Source: Prevotella sp. khp7 (GTDB taxonomy: Bacteria > Bacteroidota > Bacteroidia > Bacteroidales > Bacteroidaceae). From it: a stretch of 64,000 bases of DNA. How positions within the stretch are numbered: position 1 is the stretch's first letter; each line of letters starts with the position of its first letter. The stretch covers positions 560,835 to 624,834 of the forward strand of contig NZ_FOIV01000003.1 in NCBI RefSeq assembly GCF_900109055.1, in the 5' to 3' direction. The notes beneath the pieces were generated by a model. The model had not been told where the DNA came from. It saw only the letters and a list, made by a program, of their open reading frames with translations, and made no database searches. Shown here in pieces: positions 1 to 7,465 of the stretch. The translations under genes were made by a program, and so were the position numbers.

Positions 1-864
1 TGGCTAATCAATGCCTTCAGGCGTCGTCGGCGCATGACGCTTGAAGAGCTCAACGATCAGTGGGTGAGGGAAGAGGTGAACGAAGGCAACCCTCTCTCTC
101 GCACCACCTTCAATCGCCACCGCGACGCCATCCTTGATATGTATGGCGTCGTTTTGGAGTGTGATACGAAAGACCATTACCGCTACTATATAGCCAACCC
201 CGAAATTCTCGATGATGATAGCTTAGAGCGATGGACTCTCTCTACACTCACTGTTGGTGGTGTGCTCTCCGATAGTGCTTCACTTAAGGATCGCATCATC
301 CTCGAGAATGTGCCTGCTGGTGAAGAGTTTCTGCAAACCATTATCCGTGCCATCCGCATGGGTCGGCAGATACTGATGGGCTATCGCCGTTTCGGAGCCG
401 AAGGCTATGAGAAAACCGTTGCCCCCTATGCTCTCAAACTTTTCCACCAGCGCTGGTACTTGCTTGCCTTTACGGGGCGCCACTATGCCATCTACTCGTT
501 AGACCGCATGATGTTTGTTACGCTTGCCGATGAGTCTTTTGAGATGCCTGCCGACTTCTCTCCACAAGCCTATTTCGCTGAATATTTTGGTGTGTTGACC
601 GATGAAACCCCGATGGCTCATGTTGTCATTCGCACCTATGGCAACACCGCTAACTATTTCCGCACGCTGCCCCTCCACACCTCTCAGCGTGAAATTGCCA
701 CGACATCCGAATATACTGATTTCTCTTTCGACATCCGCCCCACAGCCGACTTCATGGGTCAGTTACTCTCCTATGATTCTGGCCTCGAGGTGCTCGAACC
801 TGCAGACCTGCGTACCAAGCTTCAGCAGAAGATTCAGTCCATGCTCGAACGCTATCGTTCATAA
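1..864 (+). CDS. WYL-domain transcriptional regulator (5' end outside window)
   Basis: The reading frame is open to the first base of the window, and the residues before the first internal ATG (position 34) continue the conserved N-terminus (WLINAF followed by an arginine cluster), so this is a 5'-truncated view; 287 residues are visible. An N-terminal DNA-binding-like region is followed by a WYL domain around residues 118-170, including the signature RWYLLAF, then a C-terminal WCX-like region. WYL proteins are ligand-sensing transcription regulators, often linked to nucleic-acid signals or defence genes. The ligand and targets cannot be read from here. Family call is confident; role is not. 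Confidence 0.85.
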   Translation, partial: WLINAFRRRRRMTLEELNDQWVREEVNEGNPLSRTTFNRHRDAILDMYGVVLECDTKDHYRYYIANPEILDDDSLERWTLSTLTVGGVLSDSASLKDRIILENVPAGEEFLQTIIRAIRMGRQILMGYRRFGAEGYEKTVAPYALKLFHQRWYLLAFTGRHYAIYSLDRMMFVTLADESFEMPADFSPQAYFAEYFGVLTDETPMAHVVIRTYGNTANYFRTLPLHTSQREIATTSEYTDFSFDIRPTADFMGQLLSYDSGLEVLEPADLRTKLQQKIQSMLERYRS

Positions 865-868
865 TCCA

Positions 869-957
869 TTAACATTCTTTAGTGCAAAAAACCGAAAGGT
901 GTACCGCTTTATGGTACACCCTATATCTACTTTTGCATTCGATAACGAGAATGTTAA
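869..957 (+). promoter_or_regulatory. Promoter with nested inverted repeats downstream of the WYL gene
   Basis: A -7 type box TACTTTTG lies at 928-935. Just upstream is a hairpin, GGTGTACC (898-905) with GGTACACC (913-920). Both are framed by a 10-bp inverted repeat, TTAACATTCT (869-878) and AGAATGTTAA (948-957). No good -33 TTTG box is seen at the usual spacing. The hairpin may end the WYL transcript, act as an operator, or both. It would drive the two tiny ORFs at 977-1202. Confidence 0.45.
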
Positions 958-976
958 ACTATAAAAGTATAAAGAT

Positions 977-1075
977 ATGGCAAGTTTATTTCTGATGATT
1001 GTAATGACAATTGCTCTTGGCAGTATGGTCAGTGGTTATGTGGAGGTTTTGAATCATGCTGACGAGATTTGTTGA
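977..1075 (+). CDS. Tiny hydrophobic ORF (32 aa), putative
   Basis: Reads MASLFLMIVMTIALGS at its N-terminus, a single hydrophobic segment, then a short polar tail ending in HADEIC. It starts about 40 bases after the -7 box at 928-935. Small membrane peptides of this form occur as toxins or membrane-protein regulators, but I recognise no family and composition alone is weak evidence. Its end overlaps the next small ORF by 20 bases in another frame. Confidence 0.3.
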   Translation: MASLFLMIVMTIALGSMVSGYVEVLNHADEIC

Positions 1076-1202
1076 CCGCTTTCTTTCAGCCCTCTTCCAG
1101 TTGGCCGACTACGTTACCAGCAGGCTCTCTTCCTCCTCTCCCGAGTCTGCTGGCAACAACACTCCAGCTCCCATCATCCGCTTCTCGCCTGACGATATAT
1201 AA
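1056..1202 (+). CDS. Tiny ORF (48 aa), putative
   Basis: Begins MLTRFVDRFLSALFQLADYV, a possible amphipathic helix, followed by a Ser/Pro-rich tail. It overlaps the end of the 32-aa ORF, which would allow coupled translation. No family recognised. The remaining bases up to 1470 hold no other gene, only the palindromic repeat described separately. Confidence 0.28.
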   Translation: MLTRFVDRFLSALFQLADYVTSRLSSSSPESAGNNTPAPIIRFSPDDI

Positions 1203-1293
1203 ATAAAATGGAGCATACCTTTTCGTTTTTGCCACCACGCATTTGTTGCCCCTTATGGATAACAGTGTTTTCTCCTTGGGAAAACGTTGTTAC

Positions 1294-1346
1294 CTCCGTT
1301 AGAAAACGTTGTTTTCCCTAGGAGAAAACAACGTTTTCTAACGGAG
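1294..1346. repeat. Perfect 23-bp inverted repeat in an AAAACGTTGTT-rich array
   Basis: Arms at 1294-1316 and 1324-1346 are exact reverse complements around the 7-base loop CCTAGGA. The core AAAACGTTGTT is repeated upstream at 1281-1291, and a related GGAAAACG lies just downstream at 1355. It sits in a gene-free stretch between two transcription units. It resembles dispersed palindromic repeats rather than a terminator, because no T-run follows the stem. Confidence 0.85.
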
Positions 1347-1470
1347 AAAAGAGTGGAAAACGATATCCCGATGGATTGTTGTCGACATTCCGATGAACTT
1401 TTGTAATCATAAAAAAGCATTAGAGAGAATAATAAATGTTCACGAATGAATGATTATAGATATCTTTTCA

Positions 1471-1478
1471 TATCTTTG
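1471..1478 (+). promoter_or_regulatory. -7 promoter element (TATCTTTG) before the 1505 gene
   Basis: Matches the Bacteroidota TAnnTTTG box 26 bases ahead of the start codon. The -33 TTTG partner is not convincing. Confidence 0.5.
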
Positions 1479-1504
1479 CATCCGAATTTTCTAATCTGAG
1501 TAGA

Positions 1505-2095
1505 ATGAATAGAAGATATCTGTTGATAGCGCTATTGCTCCTGTGTGGCATGGCAAGTAAGGCGCAGGAGGGGAAAGAGAGTGTGTTGCAGCCGGATACT
1601 ACGTTTAGTATGTCGCCTCTGACATATAGGGGTACGATTGCGCACTATCCCTATTGGAGCAGTCTCTATTCGGGGTTCGGTGACTGGTCACTTCATCCCG
1701 GGCTGAATGCGTCGCTTTCTGCATCGGCTATCTTCGGAGTGGGCAAGCATGCCAGCAGCGGCTTTGCCAATAGTGCCGCTTTTATGTATGCAGGCAATCT
1801 GATGCCTAAACTCTCTTTTGCGCTTGGCGGCTACTCGTCGTATCTCGATTATGGTAGCAGGCAGATGAAGGATGCTGGCCTTACAGCAATGCTGAACTAC
1901 CGCTTCGACGAGCATTGGGAAGCCTCGGTCTTCGTGCAGAAATCGATGATGCAGCCTAAGATGCCACCCCAAATGTGGTGGATGAATGATATCGGTGACA
2001 AGATAGGTGCCTCGGTGCGCTATAACTTCAATCCGAATCTGAGCGTACATCTTAGTGTATGGGAAGGACGCCAGCCTTATTATTTCTGGTATTAA
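1505..2095 (+). CDS. Putative outer-membrane beta-barrel protein
   Basis: 196 residues. An N-terminal signal peptide with hydrophobic stretch LLIALLLLC ends near SKAQ. The mature part has alternating aromatic and small residues (for example LSVHLSVWEGRQPYYFWY at the C-terminus), and it ends in an aromatic residue as outer-membrane barrels do. I do not recognise a named family. It has its own promoter (box at 1471) and is followed by a new promoter at 2141, so it is probably monocistronic. Confidence 0.6.
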   Translation: MNRRYLLIALLLLCGMASKAQEGKESVLQPDTTFSMSPLTYRGTIAHYPYWSSLYSGFGDWSLHPGLNASLSASAIFGVGKHASSGFANSAAFMYAGNLMPKLSFALGGYSSYLDYGSRQMKDAGLTAMLNYRFDEHWEASVFVQKSMMQPKMPPQMWWMNDIGDKIGASVRYNFNPNLSVHLSVWEGRQPYYFWY

Positions 2096-2140
2096 CGACA
2101 CAAAAGAAAACGTTTTCTTGCATATCTGTACAATAATGTG

Positions 2141-2148
2141 TACCTTTG
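2141..2148 (+). promoter_or_regulatory. -7 promoter element (TACCTTTG) before the fRMsr gene
   Basis: The box ends only 8 bases before the ATG at 2157, so the transcript would have almost no 5' leader. Confidence 0.6.
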
Positions 2149-2156
2149 CAGGCGAT

Positions 2157-2603
2157 ATGAAGAAAGATGAGAAATACCGTTTGCTGACGGAGCAAATCAA
2201 GGCCCTTATTGAGGGCGAGACAGACAGCGTGGCTGTGATGGCCAATGTCTGTGCGGCTATTCACGAGACGATGGGATCCTTCTGGACAGGGTTCTATCGG
2301 GTGATGGGTGGCGAATTGGTGCTTGGACCTTTTCAGGGACCGGTCGCTTGTATGCATATTCCTTTCGGACGCGGTGTCTGCGGTTCCGCTTGGGAACAGA
2401 AGAAGACGCTTGTCGTGCCCGATGTAGAGCAGTTCCCCGGCCATATAGCCTGTAGCAGTCTGTCGCGCTCAGAAATCGTCGTGCCTGTCTTCTCACAGGC
2501 CAATGAAGTCATTGCTGTGCTTGATATCGACAGCAAGGAGCTGGCAACTTTCGATGAGACCGACCGTCAATACCTCGAAGGTATTTGCAAGCTCATTAAG
2601 TGA
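2157..2603 (+). CDS. msrC: GAF-domain free methionine-(R)-sulfoxide reductase
   Basis: 148 residues, a single GAF domain, the usual length for fRMsr. It would reduce free methionine-R-sulfoxide with cysteine chemistry. The family cysteines are present: ACMHIPFGRGVCG and FPGHIACSSLSRSEIVVP. The family usually has an Asp right after the third cysteine (IACD); here it is Ser, a deviation at a conserved spot. The ATG at 2157 is chosen over an upstream in-frame ATG at 2055 because the promoter box at 2141 lies between them. It overlaps the Nudix gene by one base (TGATG). Confidence 0.8.
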   Translation: MKKDEKYRLLTEQIKALIEGETDSVAVMANVCAAIHETMGSFWTGFYRVMGGELVLGPFQGPVACMHIPFGRGVCGSAWEQKKTLVVPDVEQFPGHIACSSLSRSEIVVPVFSQANEVIAVLDIDSKELATFDETDRQYLEGICKLIK

Positions 2604-3106
2604 TGATAAGAGACAATAGCGAAGAGCGTTTTCCTCTTGTAGATGAAGAAGGTCGTGTAATAGGCTCGGCTACGAGGGGCGAGTGTCATAACGGATCCAG
2701 ATGGCTTCATCCGGTGGTTCATCTGCATGTGTTTAACTCTCGTGGTGAGGTATATCTGCAGAAGCGCCCAGAATGGAAAGATATCCAGCCTGGCAAGTGG
2801 GACACCAGCGTGGGTGGTCACATTGACTACGGCGAGACGCCGGAACAGGCCTTGACAAGAGAGGTGCGCGAGGAACTGGGTATCACCGGCTTCACGCCAG
2901 AACGGATAGGGATGTATGTGTTTGACAGTCGCCGGGAGAGCGAACTGGTATATGTGAACCGTACCGTCTATGATGGACCTGTCATGCCGTCGGCAGAGGA
3001 ACTCGATGGAGGTCGATTTTGGACGATAGATGAAATTCGGACCGCCATGGGAAAGAACATTCTCACTCCCAACTTTGAGAGCGAGTTTCAGCGGTTCTTC
3101 CTTTAA
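2603..3106 (+). CDS. Nudix hydrolase (IPP isomerase-like subgroup)
   Basis: 167 residues. A complete Nudix box is visible: GHIDYGETPEQALTREVREE followed by LGI. The layout (N-terminal DEEGRVIG, PVVHLHVF, YLQKRP, GKWDTSVGGH) resembles the YfcD/isopentenyl-diphosphate-isomerase-like Nudix proteins. It probably hydrolyses a nucleoside diphosphate derivative; the substrate cannot be inferred. The ATG at 2603 shares its first base with the stop of the fRMsr gene, so translation is likely coupled. A GTG at 2600 is a less likely start. Confidence 0.85.
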   Translation: MIRDNSEERFPLVDEEGRVIGSATRGECHNGSRWLHPVVHLHVFNSRGEVYLQKRPEWKDIQPGKWDTSVGGHIDYGETPEQALTREVREELGITGFTPERIGMYVFDSRRESELVYVNRTVYDGPVMPSAEELDGGRFWTIDEIRTAMGKNILTPNFESEFQRFFL

Positions 3107-3119
3107 AATCGACGAAAAG

Positions 3120-3575
3120 ATGAAGCACAGAATACTGTTTGTCTGCCACGGAAACATCTGCAGAAGCCCGATGGCAGAGTTCGTGATGAAGGATCTGGTG
3201 AAGAAAGCCGGGGTAGAAGATGACTTCTATATTGAGTCGGCCGCAACCTCGACAGAGGAGATCGGTAACGAGGTGTATCCGCCTGCCAAGCGCAAGTTGG
3301 CTGAGCACGGCATCTCGTGTAAAGGCAAGACGGCTCGCCAGATGACGCATCGCGACTATGAGCGATTTGACTTGCTGATAGGTATGGACTCGTGGAACTT
3401 CCGTAATATGAACCGCATTTGCGGGGGCGACCCTGATGGGAAAATCCATCTCTTGATGGATTATACCGATGAGCCTCGCGATGTGGCCGATCCCTGGTAT
3501 ACAGGCAACTTCGAGGCCACTTGGCGAGATGTAAGCGAGGGCTGTGAGCGCCTGCTGAACCTGCTGACCAAGTAG
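3120..3575 (+). CDS. Low-molecular-weight protein-tyrosine-phosphatase
   Basis: 151 residues, typical for the family. The phosphate-binding loop CHGNICRSPMAE (C-x5-R-S) lies at the N-terminus and the general-acid motif DPWYTG near the C-terminus. It would remove phosphate from protein tyrosines. Here it is third in a run with fRMsr and Nudix, 13 bases after the Nudix stop. LMW phosphatases elsewhere often partner polysaccharide tyrosine kinases, but none is adjacent here. Confidence 0.92.
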   Translation: MKHRILFVCHGNICRSPMAEFVMKDLVKKAGVEDDFYIESAATSTEEIGNEVYPPAKRKLAEHGISCKGKTARQMTHRDYERFDLLIGMDSWNFRNMNRICGGDPDGKIHLLMDYTDEPRDVADPWYTGNFEATWRDVSEGCERLLNLLTK

Positions 3576-3592
3576 CCTCGAAGACTTAGCTG

Positions 3593-4348
3593 TTATTTAC
3601 GTACAATCACACTGCCACTGGCCTGGTGGGTGGCAAGGATGAGCACCTCGGCTATCTGAACGTGCTCAGGAGCGTTGGCTGCATACACGGCCACGTCGGC
3701 GATGTCGTCGCCAGTAAGGGGCTTGATGCCTTTATAGACATTGGCTGCACGATCGGTGTCGCCGTGAAAACGGATGTTGCTGAAGTTGGTCTCTACCAGT
3801 CCGGGCTTGAGATTGGTGACACGGACAGCGGTGTTGGCCACATCGATTCTCAGTCCGTCGCTCAGAGCCTTGACGGCAGCCTTGGTGGCACAGTAAACGT
3901 TACCTCCTGCGTAGGCTGCGTCGCCAGCCACACTACCTATATTGATAATATGTCCGTTGCCGCGCTCTACCATCTGGGGCACGATGAGGCGCGTCATGGT
4001 GAGTAGCCCCTTGATGTTGGTGTCGATCATCGTCTCCCAGTCCTCGAAACTTCCTTCGTATTCTGGTTCCAGTCCGAGGGCGAGACCGGCATTGTTTACT
4101 AGCACGTCAATCTGCTGCCATTCGGCAGGCAGGTTCCCGATAGCCTTTTTGGCTGCCTCGCGGTCTCTGACGTCGAAGGCAAGCACCAGCACTTGAGTAC
4201 CTTTTGCCTCGAGTTCCTGGCGGATGGTTTCCAACTTCTCAACATTGCGTGCGTTGAGGATGATTCTGTCGCCGTTGGCGGCAAACTTGCGGGCACATCC
4301 CAGACCGATTCCGCTGGTAGCGCCTGTGATTAAAACTGTTTTGTTCAT
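3593..4348 (-). CDS. SDR-family NAD(P)-dependent oxidoreductase (YdfG-like)
   Basis: 251 residues, a classical short-chain dehydrogenase. The cofactor motif TGATSGIG is at the N-terminus, then NNAG near residue 85, and the catalytic pair Y-x3-K in YCATKAAVKAL. The best family resemblance is to YdfG-type 3-hydroxy acid / serine dehydrogenases, but the substrate is not certain. It is the last gene of the unit copA - TSCPD protein - SDR, 5 bases after the TSCPD gene. It converges on the LMW phosphatase gene. Confidence 0.88.
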   Translation of the reverse strand: MNKTVLITGATSGIGLGCARKFAANGDRIILNARNVEKLETIRQELEAKGTQVLVLAFDVRDREAAKKAIGNLPAEWQQIDVLVNNAGLALGLEPEYEGSFEDWETMIDTNIKGLLTMTRLIVPQMVERGNGHIINIGSVAGDAAYAGGNVYCATKAAVKALSDGLRIDVANTAVRVTNLKPGLVETNFSNIRFHGDTDRAANVYKGIKPLTGDDIADVAVYAANAPEHVQIAEVLILATHQASGSVIVRK

Positions 4349-4353
4349 ATTGT

Positions 4354-4626
4354 TTAGTCTTCTAATGGAGCTTCCTTAAGTTTCTCGAGGGCGCGGCACA
4401 ACTGGTCGGGGCATGAGGTGCCTTTTGTGCCGCAGCGTATACCGTCGAGTCGTTTGATGACGTCGTCGATGTTCTGGCCGCGCACCAATTGGCTTACTCC
4501 CTGCAGATTGCCGTTACAGCCTCCGAGGAAGAATACTTGCTGGATGATGTTGTTCTCGTCAGCGGTCACGTCGATGAGTTTCGAGCAGGTACCGCTAGTT
4601 TCATATTGTACATGTTTAGTTCTCAT
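4354..4626 (-). CDS. TSCPD-domain protein (TIGR03905-like)
   Basis: 90 residues. The name-giving motif TSCPDQLC is near the C-terminus, and further cysteines occur in SGTCSK, GGCNG and IRCG. Short TSCPD proteins are widespread in anaerobes and resemble the C-terminal domain of class II ribonucleotide reductases; their function as stand-alone proteins is not established. It lies 6 bases after copA and 5 before the SDR gene, so all three are likely co-transcribed. The several conserved cysteines next to a copper pump suggest metal or redox work, which is inference. Confidence 0.85.
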   Translation of the reverse strand: MRTKHVQYETSGTCSKLIDVTADENNIIQQVFFLGGCNGNLQGVSQLVRGQNIDDVIKRLDGIRCGTKGTSCPDQLCRALEKLKEAPLED

Positions 4627-4632
4627 AAAATA

Positions 4633-6498
4633 CTATTTTGTTAGTTTAAGTCGCAAACTGTTAAGTACCACACTGACGCTTGAGAAAGCCATCAGTGCCG
4701 AAGCCCACATGGGAGTGATTTGCCACTGGACTCCAAAGAGATAAGGCAGACCGGCTGCCAATGGGATACAGACCACGTTGTAGACAAACGCCCAGAAGAG
4801 GTTCTGACGAATCATGCCTACAGTGCGCCGTGAAAGACTGATGGCGTCGGGGATGCGTCGCAGGTCGGTACCCATGAGAGTCACCTGTGCCACCTCCATG
4901 GCTATGTCGGTGCCCTTGCCCATGGCAATGCTGACATCAGCGGCGGCGAGGGCCTGAGAGTCGTTGATACCGTCGCCCACCATGGCTACGTGGTGGCCCT
5001 GCTGTTGCAGCTGACGCACCAGATCTTCCTTGTCTTGAGGCAGAACCTGAGAACGATAGTGGGGAATACCTGCTTCGTCGGCAATCCGATGAGCGCGCTC
5101 GTCTTTGTCGCCACTGCACATATATACTTCGATGCCGCTCGCCTTCAAAGCTTCCATAGCCTCATGGGCATAGGGTTTCAGAGTCTCACCAGTATCATGT
5201 GGTATCGTAAGTGTTCCCGTCTTGTCGATGACCATGGCATTAACCTTGCGGATTTCCTCAAGGGCTGTGGCGTCTTTGATAAGGATGTTCTTCTCTGCTG
5301 CCTTACCGATACCCACCATCAGGGCTGTAGGTGTGGCCAGTCCCATGGCACAAGGGCAGGCGATGACCAATACGCTGACAGCCGAGAGAATGGCCTGAGG
5401 CAGCATAACAGCTCCGCCAAACAGCAGCCAGAGGCAGAAGGTGAGCAGACTGACGCCTACGACTGCGGGCACGAAAACGAGTGCAATCTTGTCGACTGTC
5501 CGCTGAACGGGAGCTTTCGAGCCCTGTGCCTCCTGTACCATTTTGATGATATGGGCCAACATGGTTTTTTGTCCAACCTCCTGAGCCTTGAAACGAAAGG
5601 CGCCCTGCTTAACGATGGTACCAGCCAGCACCTTGTCGCCTGCACTCTTTTCTACAGCTATCGGTTCACCCGTAATCATCGACTCATCGATAGCGGCAGA
5701 ACTCTCGCCGATTACGATGCCGTCTACGGGGATGCGCTCTCCTGAGTGTACTTCAATGGTGTCACCAGGTTGGAGGGCTGAGATAGGGGCTTCTGTAATG
5801 GTGCCATTGTCTACGAGATGAGCTGTCTTAGGTTGCAGCCCCATCAGGGCGCGGATAGCTGAGGCCGTTCCGTTCTTTGCGCGCTCTTCCAGCAGTCGGC
5901 CTGAAAGCACGAAGGTGATAATCATCACAGAAGCGTCGAACCACGTGTGCCATTCAATGCCCCGAGCGCTCCATACCTGCTCACCGAAGAATGTGTTGAA
6001 GGCACTGAACAGAAAACTGATGCCAGTAGAGAGCGCCACCAGCGTGTCCATGTTGGCACTACCATGAATCAGTTGTCTCCATGCTGTGACATAGAACTGA
6101 CGCCCGCAGTAGAGCAGATTGGCAAGGCTGATGATGAGCATTGTCTGGTTGGCTGCATCGCGCGATCCAATTATAACCCAGCCCATCGAGATGGCCATCA
6201 CCAACAAGGCGAAGAGCCATGAGGCTATCACCTTATTCCTTAGAGATATGTAGGAGCGATGTTCAATGGCTTCGACGTTGCGATCTTCTTCAATCACCAT
6301 GTCGTAACCAATCTTACCTAATTCGTCCTTCATCTGTTCTAATGAGATGCGGGCAGAATCATACTCCACCAAGGCGGTGCGAGCTGGCAGATTGACACTA
6401 GCCGTATGGATGCCTTCGAGCGAATTGAGCTTCTGTTCTACTCGTGCTGAGCATCCTGCACACATCATTCCAAGTATGGCAATAGTCTTTTTTTCCAT
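4633..6498 (-). CDS. copA: Copper-type P1B ATPase lacking the nucleotide-binding domain
   Basis: 621 residues. An N-terminal heavy-metal domain (GMMCAGCSARV) is followed by membrane helices, the actuator motif TGEP, the metal-site helix ACPCAMGLATP, phosphorylation motif DKTGTLT (Asp about residue 425), GDGIND (about residue 508) and two C-terminal helices. DKTGTLT is followed after only about nine residues by LKPYAHEAMEALKASG, which normally lies beyond the N domain. The N domain, including the His-Pro and GxG nucleotide-binding motifs, is therefore missing. D425 to GDGIND is about 83 residues instead of roughly 190-220. The frame is intact. ATG at 6498 is preferred; the TTG at 6510 lies inside the promoter box. 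Confidence 0.85.
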   Translation of the reverse strand: MEKKTIAILGMMCAGCSARVEQKLNSLEGIHTASVNLPARTALVEYDSARISLEQMKDELGKIGYDMVIEEDRNVEAIEHRSYISLRNKVIASWLFALLVMAISMGWVIIGSRDAANQTMLIISLANLLYCGRQFYVTAWRQLIHGSANMDTLVALSTGISFLFSAFNTFFGEQVWSARGIEWHTWFDASVMIITFVLSGRLLEERAKNGTASAIRALMGLQPKTAHLVDNGTITEAPISALQPGDTIEVHSGERIPVDGIVIGESSAAIDESMITGEPIAVEKSAGDKVLAGTIVKQGAFRFKAQEVGQKTMLAHIIKMVQEAQGSKAPVQRTVDKIALVFVPAVVGVSLLTFCLWLLFGGAVMLPQAILSAVSVLVIACPCAMGLATPTALMVGIGKAAEKNILIKDATALEEIRKVNAMVIDKTGTLTIPHDTGETLKPYAHEAMEALKASGIEVYMCSGDKDERAHRIADEAGIPHYRSQVLPQDKEDLVRQLQQQGHHVAMVGDGINDSQALAAADVSIAMGKGTDIAMEVAQVTLMGTDLRRIPDAISLSRRTVGMIRQNLFWAFVYNVVCIPLAAGLPYLFGVQWQITPMWASALMAFSSVSVVLNSLRLKLTK

Positions 6499-6507
6499 AT
6501 TTGGCTG

Positions 6508-6515
6508 CAAAGTTA
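6508..6515 (-). promoter_or_regulatory. -7 promoter element (TAACTTTG) for the copA operon
   Basis: Read on the minus strand, the box ends 9 bases before the ATG at 6498, giving a nearly leaderless transcript. No clear -33 TTTG partner and no obvious copper-regulator operator are seen. Confidence 0.55.
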
Positions 6516-6559
6516 CGGAAAAAGTTCACGATTTTGTGACTTAGTTATAATAAATTATG

Positions 6560-6567
6560 TAAATTTG
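6560..6567 (+). promoter_or_regulatory. -7 promoter element (TAAATTTG) for the 6577 SDR gene
   Basis: Divergent to the copA promoter; the box ends 9 bases before ATG 6577, again a near-leaderless start. Confidence 0.5.
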
Positions 6568-6576
6568 CAAGCGATT

Positions 6577-7284
6577 ATGAAAAGAGCAATAGTGATAGGT
6601 GCTTCGTCGGGCATCGGACGTGAGGTGGCGAAGCTGTTAGTTGGCGAGGGATGGACAGTCGGCGTAGCTGCCCGCAGAATAGAACGGCTTCAGGATCTTG
6701 GCGCTTTTTCCATAGAGCAGATTGACGTGACTCAGGAAGATGCACCAGAGCGCCTGCGACACCTTATTAATAATATGGGGGGCATGGATTTGTTTTTCTA
6801 CGCCTCTGGTATAGGCAAGCAGAATCGCGAACTGAAAGAGAATATAGAATTGGCCACTCTGCAGACCAATGGGGTAGGGTTTACAAGAATGATAGGTGAG
6901 GCTTATCGTTATTTTGCAGAGAAAGGCGAGGGACACATTGCTGCCATTACCTCGATAGCTGGTACAAAAGGCTTAGGCCCTGCTCCCAGTTATTCGGCTA
7001 CGAAAGCTATGCAGAACGTGTATCTTCAGGCTTTGGAGCAACAGGCCCGACAGCGCCATCTGAGGATTCTCTTTACAGATATCCGTCCTGGATTCGTGGA
7101 TACCGCCTTGTTGGCTGGTGACTTCAAATATCCTATGCTGCTGAAGCCAGAACAGGTGGCTAGGGAGATTGTCTATGCCATCAGGCATAAGAAGCACATC
7201 CGTGTGATTGACTGGAAATATCGCTTGCTTACTGCCTTCTGGAGAAGGATTCCACGCTGCATTTGGCGCAGATTTAAACTATAG
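6577..7284 (+). CDS. SDR-family oxidoreductase
   Basis: 235 residues with cofactor motif GASSGIG at the N-terminus and catalytic Y-x3-K in SYSATKAMQNVY. The C-terminus is basic (RRIPRCIWRRF), a possible membrane-association tail. It is a second short-chain dehydrogenase, transcribed divergently from the copA unit and not closely similar to the one at 3593. Substrate unknown. The ATG at 6577 fits the promoter box at 6560 better than the TTG at 6565, which lies in it. Confidence 0.85.
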   Translation: MKRAIVIGASSGIGREVAKLLVGEGWTVGVAARRIERLQDLGAFSIEQIDVTQEDAPERLRHLINNMGGMDLFFYASGIGKQNRELKENIELATLQTNGVGFTRMIGEAYRYFAEKGEGHIAAITSIAGTKGLGPAPSYSATKAMQNVYLQALEQQARQRHLRILFTDIRPGFVDTALLAGDFKYPMLLKPEQVAREIVYAIRHKKHIRVIDWKYRLLTAFWRRIPRCIWRRFKL

Positions 7285-7327
7285 GATGGAAAAATGTAAG
7301 CGGAAAGGCAAATTTTATAGCAAATTA

Positions 7328-7359
7328 TTTGTTTATTTCGCAGAAAAGTGATACTTTTG
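7328..7359 (+). promoter_or_regulatory. Promoter of the aromatic amino acid operon
   Basis: A TTTG box at 7328-7331, a 20-base spacer, and TACTTTTG at 7352-7359. It precedes the leader peptide ATG at 7388 by about 28 bases. Confidence 0.75.
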
Positions 7360-7387
7360 CACCCGATAAGAATAAAAACGAGAGATT

Positions 7388-7465
7388 ATGTCACAGTTGA
7401 ACGTCTACTTTTACGGCTATTACTTTTACTTTGCAAGCAATTGTGAAGCGGGAAGTTGCGTATAA
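7388..7465 (+). CDS. Phe/Tyr-rich leader peptide of the aromatic operon
   Basis: 25 residues. Residues 7-15 read YFYGYYFYF, so eight of nine are Tyr or Phe. It lies between a good promoter and a terminator hairpin upstream of pheA. The codons just after the aromatic run (7442-7453) form the antiterminator strand described in the next entry. That is the arrangement of classical amino-acid attenuators: scarcity of charged tRNA-Tyr or tRNA-Phe stalls the ribosome just before this strand. The peptide itself probably has no other function. Confidence 0.85.
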   Translation: MSQLNVYFYGYYFYFASNCEAGSCV

